DNA from: Heterohyrax brucei
Taxonomy: Eukaryota > Chordata > Mammalia > Hyracoidea > Procaviidae
Direction: 5' to 3'
DNA: 64,000 nucleotides
Assembly: GCA_028571685.1 (NCBI GenBank)
Contig: CM053143.1
Span: forward strand, 137,860,829 to 137,924,828
Shown in pieces: positions 46,625 to 58,850 of this stretch. Under the pieces are notes generated by a model. The model did no database searches. It was not told the DNA's origin and saw only the letters and a list, made by a program, of their open reading frames with translations. The first letter of the stretch is position 1, and every line of letters starts with the position of its first letter. Both the position numbers and the translations under genes were made by a program.

Positions 46625-47125
46625 GTTTGTTAGCTGCTGTTGACTCAGCACCAGCTCCTGGTGACTATGTGTATAACAGAATGAAATGGGCTTGTCCTGT
46701 GCCATCCTCATCATCATTGGCAAATTTGAGGACATTGTTGTAGCCATTTTTTTGTGTTTTCTAACCTAGGGACCTCATCTTCCAGGCACTGTATCAGTAC
46801 TTTGTGATCCTTAAAGTTTTCATTGGCTCATTTTTATGAGTAGATAACCAGGCATTTCTTCCTAATCAGTCTTAGTCTGAAAGCTCCACTGAGACATTGT
46901 CTAGTGCCTTGTAGCCTAGGGGGCTCATCTTCCAGCACTGTACCTACACTTTATGAATCATAAGGTTTTTGTTGGCTAATTTTTTGAAGTTGATCACCAG
47001 GCCTTTCTTCTGTGTCTCTGTTTGTTTACAAGCTCTGTTGAAACCTGTTGCCCATCAAAGCTTTTAAGCATCATGGTAACATACAAGCCATTCCAGTGCA
47101 ACAGACTGAAGACGGGGTGCTGAAG
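46625..47125 (-). mobile_element. RTE LINE fragments: 3' end plus two partial 5'-end copies
   Basis: 46625-46760 is the reversed RTE 3' terminus (TGACTCAGCACCAGCTCCTG, TCCTGTGCCATCCTCATCAT). 46765-46900 and 46905-47125 are two successive partial copies of the element's 5' region (each with CATCTTCCAG, CACTGTA and GTTTTCATTGGCT-like text), the second reaching GTAACATACAAGCC at the 5' terminus. A long central part is missing. Confidence 0.65.
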
Positions 47126-47480
47126 AACAAACTTGGACTGCTCAAATCTTATCTCTTAATAAAAGGAGTTATGTTGTAGTCTTATAGTGAGTATCTATTA
47201 AGACTACTTGAACATTTTAGTAGTTTTTTCTTTAGATTATTCTACTGGTAAGAGCCACTTTGTTTCATTTGGTAATTTTAATACAGCCTCTCTTCAATTT
47301 CAGGTTTGTTAGAAATATTAAATTAGGAAATTTAAGTTTGTCAGTTAATTGTCATCTGATGTGTTATTGTTAACATTAAGAGTAGATTGTTTCCTCTTAC
47401 TCTGTCTCTGCCACCTAACTTTTGCTACATTCTTGCTTTTGGTGCCTTGTCAAAAAGTAATTTTTTTACTGTAAATATTT

Positions 47481-47591
47481 TAAACTGTAAAAGGTGTAAA
47501 AATGGCAGGATGGAGACATCCGACTTCCTCTCCTGAAGTAAGAGGAAGTCGGATGTCTCCATACTGCCATTTTTACACCTTTTACAGTTTA
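47481..47591. repeat. 111-bp near-perfect inverted repeat (hairpin)
   Basis: Arms 47481-47531 and 47541-47591 are reverse complements at 50 of 51 positions. The single mismatch is G47509 against A47563. The 9-nt loop is CCTGAAGTA. The arms begin/end TAAACTGTAAAAGG and include TGGAGACATCCGACTTCCTC. Complementarity stops abruptly at both outer ends. Both ends fall on TA dinucleotides, compatible with a mariner-like MITE, but the arms match no family I recognise. It lies in the CLOCK intron, so transcripts would form a 51-bp duplex. Confidence 0.95.
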
Positions 47592-47599
47592 CCATCAGC

Positions 47600-48480
47600 A
47601 TCAGTCCAAAGTTGATTCCTATGACGTAGAGGTCAGATATGCCCCTTCTGTCCAACATTTTCACCAGTCTGACACCAGTTATCTCCCCCATGTCATTTTC
47701 TGCTTCACTAGTGGCTTCACTAATTCATTACAGTGGCCACAGAAAACTCAGGCAATACTGATGATTATGGTGTTTATTAGGGAAGTTACAGTTGAGGATT
47801 GACTCAGGATATGGTTCTTCCAGCAGGACAGCCTCTTCTCAGCTGTGGCTACAGGAAGGCCCCTCTCAGGCTGTTGACGTCTCAGCCTAGCCCAGTCTCT
47901 GCTCTAACTGGACAACAGTTACAGAGTTCTCCAGCTCTGTGAATAAATGTTTGAGGGCACTCCACTCCTCCAGTAAGCCTTGGCCTAAAGGCAGTCAGCT
48001 CTGTAGCTCCACACACACCCACTGTAACCACCTTATTTCGTGAGCCAGGAAGACCACCACTTATTGCATTGCCTCACGCTAGTCTCCTGGCTTTGCTGTT
48101 GCCACTTTTTGTCATCATGTACTGTCTCCGATATTAACAGCTGGCTGTCTCTCAGTCTTCTGATTCTAGGAGATTTTCAGCATAGGGACCCCAGGTTCAA
48201 ATGATGTGCTGTGCTCTCGGTAGTAGTGAGGTCCCTCATTGCACATCTGGAATTCCTCATTTTAAGCTTAGCAAGATGGCAAAACTGACCAATCCCCACA
48301 TTAGGGTTCCATGTACTTTACTTACTTGCATAGTCCCACCCTCACAGGAGTGCTGTGTGCCTTATTTGCAGGACTGGTAAACTGCCCGGTGCTCTTACTG
48401 GCCACAAGGACTTTATTTGCGTAGTCATGCCCAATCATTTGGTAGTTGTCACGAGACCATTGTGAAACAGGCAGTATGAA
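47600..48480 (-). mobile_element. Probable LTR of an unassigned ERV, minus strand
   Basis: The minus strand has a polyadenylation hexamer in CCCTAATAAACACC (47769-47782). Upstream of it (to the right on the + strand) is GC-richer sequence with CTGGCTCACGAAATAAGGTG and similar text, consistent with U3. A minus-strand 88-codon ORF (47425-47691) runs across it and the hairpin and has no recognised domain. Boundaries are uncertain. 48481-49794 is unassigned AT-rich intron. Confidence 0.45.
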
Positions 48481-49794
48481 AGCCGTCCATCATACTGCAT
48501 AAACAAACAATATCATAGATGAAAAGTTGCTGTAAGTTTCATGTTATAGCAAAACTGCTTTTATTGTTTGTTTCCTTTCAGTTTTTTGTAGATATGTAAA
48601 GTAAAATATTTTAAAGGTAGTTTCTTACAGGCATTCTACAGGTAGACATTTATTTTTTTCTTTTTGAGTCTAAAATTCTAGGTGGATTTGTTTGAAGTAT
48701 TTACAGAACACTTTTAAGTATGAGCAATTTTATTGTCACTAATTAGCTGTGATTACTATAACGGCATTTATGTTTATAATTACTCTATATCCATTTGTTA
48801 AAGTCATTTTTATAGTCCTATTAGGTGTAACTTCAGTGAATTAGAAGATTCTGTTTTGAGTCTTAGCAGTTTACAGAAAAAAATAACTTTAAGATACCAA
48901 TTTTTATGAATTATATTTGACTTTTATAATAAGCTGTTTACCATATGATTTTTCAGAATTGTCTTATTTACATTTGTACATTAATAAAGTCTAAATAGTG
49001 ACACAAAAATTCCTGTTTTCTTTAAAAAGTTCACTTTTAATAAGGTACATAAAATTTTAATTCTTACCTGAAATAGTGGAAGATGAAAATACAGGTAAAT
49101 TCATGTTCCAAAGTTTTTTATCCTTTTAAAAATAGAGTGTTTTTTTTAAACTGTATGCTTAGCTAAAAATACATTGTTTGTATTATAATATGGATTTAAT
49201 ATAAATAGTTGCCTCTATTTCTGTTCTAATCTCTTTCCCCCCATTGTGAAAAGAATTCATTCCTAGTGTAGAAAACTTGGGAAACAAAGCACAACTGAAT
49301 TTTTAAAATGTAATTTGAAATCCTGCAGCTAAGAGATGGCAGTTGTTGTCCTTCTGAAATACATTCTTGCATTTTGTTTGTCATTATGGTAAGTATATGT
49401 ATGCTTATAGACACATGAAACCCATAATACACTCCCTATTGTATCAGCTGTTTCTTTCGCTTAACAGTGTATCATGAATGTTTTTCCATGTCAGTCTTTC
49501 CACAACATAGTTTTTTTAATGACTGCCTTGTTTTCTCACCTGTTCAGTGTATCTGTGTACAGTGATTTATTTATTGATCACTACCTGTGGTATTCTTACA
49601 GTTTTTCAATTTTTAAAATAATAAAAATGCTGTCAGTGACAGCATTAGTTATAAGTTGGAGTTAATAACTTGAAAACAATGTAATAGAATTGTCTTCATA
49701 AGTATTAACCTTCAAACAGAATGATAATGAATTTATCTTGATGTCTCAATTAAATAGAAATATTATCAGTTATGCCTTAGACATATAATAAATA

Positions 49795-50005
49795 GGTCCC
49801 TGGGTGGCACAGATCGTTTGCAGCCTCGTAACTGAAAGGTTGGCAGTTCAAACCCACCCAAGAGTGCCATGGATGAAAGGCCTAGTGAGCCACTTCCGTA
49901 AAGGTTACAGCCAAGAAAACCTCATGAATTTCACTTGTGCTCTGTAACTCATAGCATTGCCCTGAGTCAGTCAGCTTGATGGCAACAGGTTTGGTTTGGG
50001 TTTAC
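49795..50005 (+). mobile_element. AfroSINE (long form), complete
   Basis: GGTCCCTGGGTGGCACAGAT head, box B GTTCAAACCC, the central segment (GAAAGGCCTAGTGAGCCACT, AAAGGTTACAGCCAAGAAAA), tail TGAGTCAGTCAGCTTGATGG. It has every part of the ancestral AfroSINE. Confidence 0.92.
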
Positions 50006-50254
50006 ATAATAGTTTATCTAATAATAATCCATAGTAATGAATCGATCCCAGATTTTTGTGATGGTATATTTCCTTTCTAAAATATATTTTGTTTTAAATG
50101 TGCTTTGTATTTCATGAGCATAAACCATTTAGATAGTAAGGTCTTGTACAAAACTTCCAGATGTATGGGAAGTATGGGAAACTGTAAAGCTGTTTGCCCA
50201 CATAATGTAAATTTGAGCTGTAACATTATTTACAGTGATCTCTGTTCAATGGTA

Positions 50255-50435
50255 GGAGCTCTGTGGTGCAGTGATTAAGTGCTTGACTGCTAAGTTGATA
50301 GTTCAAACCCACTCAGTGATTCTACAGAAGAAATTAGCAATCCGCTCCTGTAAAGAGTATAGGATAGAAAACCCAGTAACCATGCTGTTACGTGAGTTTC
50401 TATGAGTTAGCAGCACCTAACAACAAGGCCAGCAG
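50255..50435 (+). mobile_element. AfroSINE (long form), diverged
   Basis: GGAGCTCTGTGGTGCAGTGA, GTTCAAACCCACTC, the central part with AATCCGCTCCTGTAAAGAG, and a tail GTTAGCAGCACCTAACAAC. Confidence 0.88.
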
Positions 50436-50744
50436 AGGATTGTTTGTTTGTGTGTAACAATTGATTCAAAATACTACCTTAAATGAAAAATCCTATTCCA
50501 AAAAAATGCCTTTTGTCACCCAAGGAATTGACTCTGGCCTAATGTAGGATTTCTGTGATAATATAATATTCAGTTCTAAGTATACAATACTAACGTGTGC
50601 TGCATTCTTCAGCTTAAATTATGAAGAAAAATTGTTAAGGTAAACTGTTTTCAAGAAGAAATAGGTATGATGTTAATACAGTGGTTTTAATGTAGCTTCT
50701 CTTGTCTGTTCTTGAACCCTGTACATTTTCTTACTTATCTCAAA

Positions 50745-51000
50745 TTTTATTTATTTTGCTGTTGAGTATATACACACAACAAAAGATACACCAGTTCAGC
50801 AGTTTCTAGAAGTACAGTTCAGTGACACTAATTGCATTCTTTGAGTTTTGCAGCAATTCTTGGAGTTGTGCAACCATTCTTACCCTTCTTTTCTAAGTTA
50901 TTCCTCTCTATCAGTATAAACTCACTGTCCTTTCAGGTTCCTGTGTAGCTTTTCAAGTTGCTATTGTCAATTTGATACTCTGTAGAAGGTTTTTTAAAGC
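50745..51000 (-). mobile_element. Old L1 3' end, minus strand
   Basis: TATTTTGCTGTTGAGTATAT, ACACCAGTTCAGCAGTTTCT and the CATTCTTACC region resemble the 3' UTR of the L1 at 15245 and 59340. Confidence 0.55.
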
Positions 51001-51089
51001 ACATAACACTCATGGCAAATGTTCTTTACTGGTTAATCTAAACTATTGTTTGGTTATCTCATGTTTTTATGAGAATTTTTATTATTATT

Positions 51090-51780
51090 ATTATTTTTTA
51101 CAACTAAGTGACAGTTTACAATACAGGTGAAATTTGCATGCCCGCCTACCTGCAGCTCCCTCTGTCCTCCTTGCCTGGTGACAGCACACTCCTCCTTTCT
51201 GTTCCATACATGTCATATGTTCCGTGTATGTCATGTCCTCTTAACAATCTCCTGTCTCCTCTCCTGTACCCTCTCCACTCCCCTCTAGCAAGAGGTCAGT
51301 AGGACATCCTATGGATGGATAGGACCGTAAAGTGCACCCATGATATGGTCACTCCATGTCCCCGAGTCCAGTCCATTCCTATCTGAAGATATGACCTCAG
51401 TAATAATCTGTGCAGGGGCAGCATCAGGCGTAGGAGCCATGCTCCCAGGGTAACTCCCAGGCCTTCGTCTTTCAGTGGAGTGTTGTCACTGGGACTCAAC
51501 ATTGTGAGCCCCATCACAGCTGTCATTGGTGGTGGCAGGGCACCATCTGGTTCTTCTTGTCACATGTTGATACAGTCATCTATTCACATAGGTCTTTTGT
51601 CTTTGGGGGTTGTTTTCCCTCATGTTGTTCTTGGTGACCATCAGTTTCAGCTGAGTTGAGATCATTTGGTGTACCTCACATAGTAACTTGCTAGCTTTTA
51701 AGACTTCACATGCCGCTCTATGAGTTAGTTTGAATAGTGACTTCATTTTACTTTTTAATTCTGTTTTCCATGAAGTTAGG
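51090..51780 (-). mobile_element. L1 3' UTR fragment, minus strand
   Basis: After an ATT-rich run, ACTAAGTGACAGTTTACAAT, TTTGCATGCCCGCCTACC and TGGTGACAGCACACTCC are colinear with the young L1 3' UTR. It is truncated before ORF2. 51781-52127 is unassigned. Confidence 0.85.
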
Positions 51781-52127
51781 AACATTTTGGATGTTTATTT
51801 ATCTTCAGTGATAAAACCAGATTGTTAAAATACTTTCTTTTTCTGAACAAATACTACTCGTTTAAAACTTAGTAACAAAGACCCAAGCTACTTGAACAAG
51901 ATCTTATGCTTGCCTAATGTATTTATTCCATTATGTTGTGATTAAGGATGTAGAACTATCACGTGAACCACAGCATCTTTGAGTCTGCGGCCAGAAGAAC
52001 TAGATGGTACCCAGCTGCTACTGCTGACTGTCCTGACCAGGAACACAATAGAACTAAGGTACAATGAGAGAAAAATGTAGAACAAAATTCAGAATACGTA
52101 GAGTCTATAGGAACACCCTGATACTGT

Positions 52128-52450
52128 TCTGTGGTGCTGTAACAGGAATACCACAGGGAAATGGCTGTAATAAACCTGTTCTGTTGTAGTCTAGGAGCTA
52201 AAAGTCTGAATTCAGGGCATGCACTCCAGGAGAAGGCTTTCTGTCTCTGTTGGCTCTGAGAGAGGGCCCTTGCCATCAAGCTTCCCGTGCATCTTGGAGT
52301 TTCTCAGCACAAGGATGGTGGGTCCAAAGAACAGTCTGTGCTCCTGGCTTTTCTGCTCTTTTCTCTTTTATATCTCAGAAGAGATTGACTGAGGACAACA
52401 GTCTAATCACGTAGACTGTGTCCTCCCTCTTTACTTAGCTGCCTCTAAGC
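52128..52450 (-). mobile_element. MaLR-like LTR (family A, copy 5), partial
   Basis: TTCTGTGGTGCTGTAACAGG, CTCCAGGAGAAGGCTTTCTG and TCTCTTTTATATCTCAGAAG. Diverged and lacking the distal end. Confidence 0.7.
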
Positions 52451-52462
52451 CTGCCACATTAG

Positions 52463-52561
52463 CATCATTGTTGTTGTTAGATGCCCTCCAGTCTGTTCAC
52501 GCTCATAGTGACCTTGTGTACTCTAGAATGAAGCACTGCCTGTTCCTGCACCATGCTCACA
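52463..52561 (-). mobile_element. RTE 3'-end fragment, minus strand
   Basis: CATTGTTGTTGTTAGATGCC then GTGACCTTGTGTACTCTAGA and TGCACCATGCTCACAATT, the reversed RTE 3' terminus, interrupted by the L1 that begins at 52565. Confidence 0.75.
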
Positions 52562-52564
52562 ATT

Positions 52565-53711
52565 ATTATTATTATTATTTTTTTATTTGACATGACTGAG
52601 TGAAAATGTACATTCCCGTATAAATTTACATGCCCGCCTATATGCAGCTCCCACTGCTCTCCCTGTCTGGTGACAGCACACTGTTCCTCTCTGCTCCATA
52701 CATATCTCATCCTCCCAATAGCCTCCTTTCGCCTCCTCTCCACCCACTCTCCTTCCTCCAGCCAGAGGTCAGCAGGATGATGTCCTATAGATGCATAAAA
52801 CCATAAAGTGCATCCAATATATGGTCACTCTGCATTGCCAAGTCCAATCCATTTGTGTCTGAAGAGTGGACCTTTGTTATGATTTATGGGCAAGGGCAGC
52901 ATCAGGGCCGGTGGCCATGCTCTCAGGGGAACCCCGAAACCGCTGGACCACCAATTGAGGTCTTTTAGTGGAGATCTCAAGATGCACCCCTTTTTATTCT
53001 TGTGTTGCCAGTGAGACCCATCTCTGTGAGCTCCATCGCGACTATCACTGGTGGTGGCTGGGCACCATCTGGTTCTTCTGGTCCCAAGTAGATGTAGGCA
53101 CCCACTCCTGTGGGTCTCTCTATCTTCTAGGTTGTCTTTACCCATGTCATTTTGGTCCTCAGTGAGCATCTGTTCCTGCTGAGTTGGGACCATTTGCTGT
53201 TTCCTCGGATGGCAGCTTGGCAGCTTTTAAGACCCCATACGCCACTCACCAGTGTTGGGTGCAGAGAGCCGTCATAGCAAAATGCTAGTTGTGCCAGTTG
53301 GCCTCGATTTCACCTAAGAACATGGTACCCTGCCCCCTGCCCCAGCTACACTATCCTTGCAATATTGGGTTAAGATGGAAGGAGTACTCAAGTTATGCTG
53401 AAGTCCACTTAATGTTGTTCTTGTTTCTAATGTGTGCTATCACCAATTTCACCCAACCATATTTCTAGTAACTATCTAATCTAAATCCTCCCCCCCTCGA
53501 CCTCCCTCCCTCCCCTCCCTTGCAGCTGTCAAAGAGTCTTTTCTTCTATACACAAGTCTGTTTTTGAAATATTATCATAGAGGTCTCATACAATATTTGT
53601 CCTATGGTACATATACTCGATGGAGCACTATGCAATGATAAAGAATAACGATGATTCCCCAGGAAACATCTCATGACCTGGTTTCAACTGGAAGACATTA
53701 TGTTGAGTGAC
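52565..53711 (-). mobile_element. L1 3' end with an inverted 5' tip
   Basis: 52565-53601 is minus-strand L1 3' UTR and the last part of its 5' flank. At about 53602 the orientation flips, and 53602-53711 is sense-strand ORF2 C-terminal sequence (CACTATGCAATGATAAAGAA, GACCTGGTTTCAACTGGAAG). The flipped piece is the segment that should follow next in the element. Confidence 0.85.
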
Positions 53712-55160
53712 TACTTTGATGCTTCCTAAGTCTTTTCTTATTTTTCCTGAAGAATTGCAACATCTTGTAAAAAATAATGAGAAATTTGCCTTCACTATTG
53801 CAACTCAAGGCTTAAATTTTTTCTTCAGTTCTTTCATCTTGAGAAATGCAGAGTGTGTTCTTCTCTTGTGGTTTTCTGTGTCTGTTTGCAGATCATTATA
53901 ATAGTTTGTCTTGAGCTGCCATTCAGTTCTTTTACTTTGTCATTTCTTTCTTTTGCTTTAGCTACTCGATATTCAAGAGCAAGTTTCAGAGTCTTTTCTG
54001 GCATCCACTTTGGTCTTTATCTCATCTTTTTAATGACTTCTTTCATTTTTCATGTATGTCTTTGGTGTCATTCTACTACTCGTCTGGTCCTCAGTCGGTG
54101 TTCATTGCATGGAATCTATTCTTGAGATGGTTTCTAAATTCAGGTGGAATATATATATTCAGGGTCATACTTTGGCTGTCATGGATTTGTCCTAATTTTC
54201 TTCAGTGTCAGTTTGAACTTGCATATGAATCCTTTATAGTCTGTGCTGCAGTCAGTATCTGGTGGTGTTCTTACTGGTGATGTTGAATTTTTCTATCATC
54301 TGTTTCCGTAGATGTAGTCAGTTTGATTCCTTTATATTCCATCTGGCAAGGTCCATGTGTATAGTCGCCATTTATGTTGATGAAAAAAGGTATTTGCAAT
54401 GAAGAAGTCATTGGTCTTACAAAACTCTGTCATGTGCTCTCTGGTATCATGTCTGTCACCAAGACTGTATTTACCAACTACTGATCCTTCTTTGTTTCCA
54501 GCTTCTGCATTCCAGTCATCAGTAATTATCAGTGCGTCTTGATTGCATGTTCAGTCAATTTTTTTGGACTGCAGGAGCTGGTAAAAACATTCAGTTTCTT
54601 CATCTTTGGCCTTAGTAGTTGGTGTATAAATTGGAGTAATAATCATATTAACTGGCTTTCCTTATAGGCATATTGATATTATCCTGTCACCAGCAGCCTT
54701 GTACTTAGGCTAGGTCTGGAAATCTTCCTTGTGACAATGAATGCAACACTGGTCCTGTTCAAGTTTTCATTCTCAGCATAGTAGACTATGTGACTGTCCA
54801 ATTCAGAATGGCCGGTACTGGTCCACTTCAGCACACTGATGCTGAGGATATCAATGTTTATGCATTCCATTTCATTTTTACAATTTTCAGTTTTCCTAGA
54901 TTCATACTTATTCACTCCATGTTCTGATTATTGGTGGATGTTTACGGCTTGTGTCTTCTCATTTTGAGTTGTGCCGCATCAGCAAATAAAGGCCTTCACT
55001 TGACTCCATCCACATTGTTAAGGGCAACTCTACTTTGAGGAGGCAGCTCTTCCCTAGTCATCTTTTGAATGCCTTCCAATTTGGTGGGCTCATTTTCCAG
55101 CACTATATCTGTATCTCACAGTGTTCTGCTGCTGTTCAGAAGGTTTTCACTGGCTGCAGT
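53712..55160 (-). mobile_element. RTE LINE, 5' half (endonuclease), minus strand
   Basis: 54679-54915 reads, in reverse, the endonuclease start (NEMECINIDILSISVLKWTS and ELDSHIVYY). 54440-54560 corresponds to the endonuclease second half (the reversed GDWN region). The 5' region is at 55020-55160. Stops occur throughout. Confidence 0.75.
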
Positions 55161-55164
55161 TCTT

Positions 55165-57200
55165 ATTTTAACAAACATACATTTTTGTGACCACCACCAC
55201 ACTCAAGATACCAAAAATTGTATCACCCTGAAAAATTTTTTCTGCGTAACTCCAGCCCCCGGCAACCACTGATCTGCTTTTTATAAATATAGTTTTGCCT
55301 TTTCTCCAATGCAATATAGAGTCATGCAGTATATTGTCTTCGTGGATCTGGCTTTCACTTGACAAAATACTTGTGATACTCACCTGTGTTGATTTGTCTC
55401 CTTATTGCTGAATACTTTTCTGTTCCAACAATAGTTGTTGGACATTTGTGGATGTATGTTTTCATTTTACGTGAGCAAACACCTAGGAATGGAATGGCTG
55501 GATTGTGTGGTAATTGTATCTTTAACTATATGAAACCAACAGACTTTTTTATAATTTCTTTTTTCTGTTGTACTTCAGATGAAGGTTTACAGAACAAACT
55601 AGTATTTCATTGAACAGTTAACACACATACTGTTTTACTACATTGTTTAACAGCTCCACAACATGTCAACACTCCCTTTTCAGCCTTAGGTTCCTTGTTA
55701 ACAAACTTTCATGTTCATTCTTGACTTCACGTCTTTGCTCCTGGGCTGGCATACCCCTTTAGTCTTGTTTTATGAGCCTGTCCAATCTGTGGCACTGAAG
55801 GGTGAACCTCAGAAGTGACTTCATTACTAGGCTGAAAGTGTGTTTGGGGCTGTACTCCCAGAACTTCTCCAGTCTCTGTCAGGCCAGTTAGTTTGGTCTT
55901 TGTTTTTGAGTCAGAATTAAATTCTGTGTTTTTCTCCAGCTTTTTCTAGGATGCTTGGGTGTGGTCCTTGTCAGAACAGTCAGTGGTAGTATCCAGGCTT
56001 CATCTAGTTATAGAGGATTCAGTCTGCTGGAGGCCATTGTAGATGTGGTCCATTAGTCCTTTGGGCTGATCTTTCCCTTGCATCTTTTTTTCTTCATTCT
56101 CCTTGCTTCTAAAGAGATGAGACTAGTGGAATATCCTAGATGGCTGCTCACAGGATTTTGAAATTCTAGATGCTACTTGCCAAAAGTAGAATGTAGAACA
56201 TTTTCTTTAAAAGCTTGTATGCCAGTGAAGCTAGGTGTTCTCCAAGACCATGGTCCCTACAGCCCTCAGCCCAGCAACTCAGCCCCTCAGGGAGTTTGGT
56301 TGCATCTGTGGAGCTTCCATAACCTTGTCTTGTACCAGTTGTAGTAGCTTTCTAGAACTGTGTACTTTTTTACCCTTCACCTAAGTTACCACTTGTGTGG
56401 TTAGTGTTTTTCTATCCTTACCCCTCTAACCATCAAAGATTTTTTTTTTTTCATGTGTGAACTTTTTTATGAGTTTTTATAGTAGTGGTCAAACACAATA
56501 TTTGTCCTTTTGTGATTGACTTATCTCAGCATACTGCCTTCCAGCTCCTTCCATGTAATGAAATACTTCGCAGATTCATTGTTGTTCTTTATTGTTGCAT
56601 AATATGTACTGCAGTTTATGCAATCATCTGTTGATGGGCATCTAGGTTGTTTCCAAATTCTTGCATGCTGTTGTGAACAGTTAATTTGTATTGTCTTAAT
56701 ATGTCAAGCGTGTTTTCATGTGCTTATTGGTCATGTGTATAATTTCTTTAAATCTGTTGCCAGTTTTTTAAAATTGTTTGCTTGTTAGTGAGATGTAAGA
56801 GGTTTTTGTGTTTTTAAAAAAATATATTCTAAGTCTATTGCTAGATACTACAATTGTTAAAATTATCCCTGTTTTGTGGCTGGTCTTTTTGTTTCTGCGA
56901 TAGTATCTTTTGAAGAGAAAAGTTTTGAGTTTGATGCAGTTCAGCTTCATCAATTCTTTTATACTTCATATTTGTTGTGTTCTATTTAAAGAGTGTTTGG
57001 CCACTCCTAACATGATAGTTTTTGTATTTGAATCTATGATTCATTTCAAGTTAACTTTTATATGTATGAAGTAAGGGTTGTGTTTGGTTTTGTTTTTATT
57101 CAGTATACATTTGTTTTAGTACCATTTACTGACAAGATTAACCTTTCTCCACTGAATGAATTACCTTGCGACTTCTATCAAATATCATTAACCACATAAG
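55165..57200 (-). mobile_element. Two further L1 segments, minus strand
   Basis: 55165-55545 is the older 3' region (CCAGCCCCCGGCAACCACTG, TGGATCTGGCTTTCACTTGA). 55548-57200 is another L1 with a distinct 3' UTR (AGATGAAGGTTTACAGAACA ... ATGGTCCCTACAGCCCTCAG) and reversed ORF2 C-terminus (CATACTGCCTTCCAGCTCCT, TTGTTCTTTATTGTTGCATA). Confidence 0.7.
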
Positions 57201-57221
57201 TGTGGATTTTACTGAACTTGG

Positions 57222-58850
57222 TGTTTTAGTCAGCTAGGGCTACTCTAACAGAAATACCATAGAGTGGATGGCTTTAACAAGGGAAGGTGTATTCTTACAC
57301 AGTCTGATAGGCTACAAGTGCAAATTCAAGGTGTCCGCTCCAGGGGAAGGCTTTCCCCCTTGTTGGCTCTGGAGGAAAGTCTGGTATTGCATCAGTCTTT
57401 GTCCAGGGAGCATCTTGGCACAGGAACCTCAGGTCTGAAGGACGTGCTCTTCTCCCGGTCTTGCTTTCTTGATGGTATGAGATTCCCTAATCTCTGCTTG
57501 CTTGTCTTTCCTTTTATCTCTTGCAGGATGAAAGGATTAAGGGTGGGGTAAGCCATACTCCAGGGAAAGTCCCATTATAGTAGAGCCAAGGAGGTGATTT
57601 TATAAAGGGATTTATAGTCCCACCCTAATCCTTTAACATACAACATAGGAAAACCACAAAATGGAGGACAGTCACAAGATACTGGGAGTCATGGCCCAGC
57701 CACATGGCTACACGTATTTTTGGGGGGGCACACATCAATCCATGACATCCTACCCTTTGGCACCCCCAAAATCACATCATAGAAGCATGTAACACATTCA
57801 TCTCATCATAGCAAAATCACGTCCGTCCCATGTGATAGAGATTCCAAGTCCAAAATACAAAAACTCTTCTACATCTGTGAAACCTAGAAGGTAAGGTATC
57901 TGTTTCTAAAGGTACAGTGGCAGAATAGGCAGAAGTTAGACATTCCATTGTAAATAAGGGAAATTGCAGGGAAAGAAAGCATTATCAGGCAACAAGTAAG
58001 TCAGCAGAACACATTACATTAGCCTTCAAAGCACTGAAAACACTCTTAAATTTTCTGAGACATTTTACACAATGGCCCTACCTTCCAGTCTGTAGGTATT
58101 GGCCACACTCTCTGGTTTCTGAGTGGGGACCCAAGCCCTGTGCTACAACTCAGCCTTCAAGGCCTACTTGGACAGAAACTCTTCCCCATCGGCTTTAGGA
58201 GCACCCTAAGCCCTAATGAGTGGCAGTTCGACCCTTACAAACGCAGTACCCTATGGTTCCACCCTTTCAAACTCCTGAGGTCATGGCCATACCTTTTGAG
58301 ATTGAGGCAGCTCAGCTTCTCACGCAGTTTTTTTTCTCTTCAGCTTCAGCGTCCTACGACTGCATGGCCCAGGCCTCAGGTCCACATCTGCGCTGCCAGG
58401 GCGAGTGTTCCAAAGCTCAGTAGCTCCACTGATTTAAGTGCCCGGAGGCTCCCCACTCTTGCTGGAAAGTGTTCTGCCCAAAGGCACTCAACTCTCACTC
58501 TGTGGGTCAACAAGGCAAGGTCCACCAATTTAAGTGCCCGGAGGCACCCCAATCCGCAAGGAAAACTGTGCACAGGCACTCAGCTCTCTCGCTGCACCAC
58601 TGCCTCTGGTTCTGCTGCTGCCACCAGTTCTCTGTTTCTCACTATCTGCGACGTCTTTGTTACTTCTGAATCTTCTATCCATTCACAGTTTCAAAATGGC
58701 TTCCACATTTTAGACTTGCAAGAGCAGCACCCGACTCTCGGTCTTATTGAACCTGGTATTCTATGTGGTAGAATGTATGTCTCTCCTTATAACCGTATAA
58801 GCATTTCTCAGGTTACAAACAAGATTCCTTTCTGTGTTTTTAAGTTTAAT
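57222..58850 (-). mobile_element. MaLR-like element: LTR (57222-57746) plus internal sequence
   Basis: The LTR is family A at its most complete, TGTTTTAGTCAGCTAGGGC to ATCCATGACA. It continues without a break into GC-richer sequence resembling reversed MaLR internal DNA (ATCCTACCCTTTGGCACCCC ... GGCTACTTGG-type text). The internal part includes two related units around TTTAAGTGCCCGGAGGC (58432 and 58530). A 238-codon + strand ORF (58140-58856) is antisense to the element and unlikely to be a gene. 58851-59339 is unassigned. Confidence 0.65.

Noticed and set aside
47425..47691. 88-codon minus-strand ORF across the hairpin
   Set aside because: It reads through both hairpin arms and an LTR edge, and no domain is recognised.
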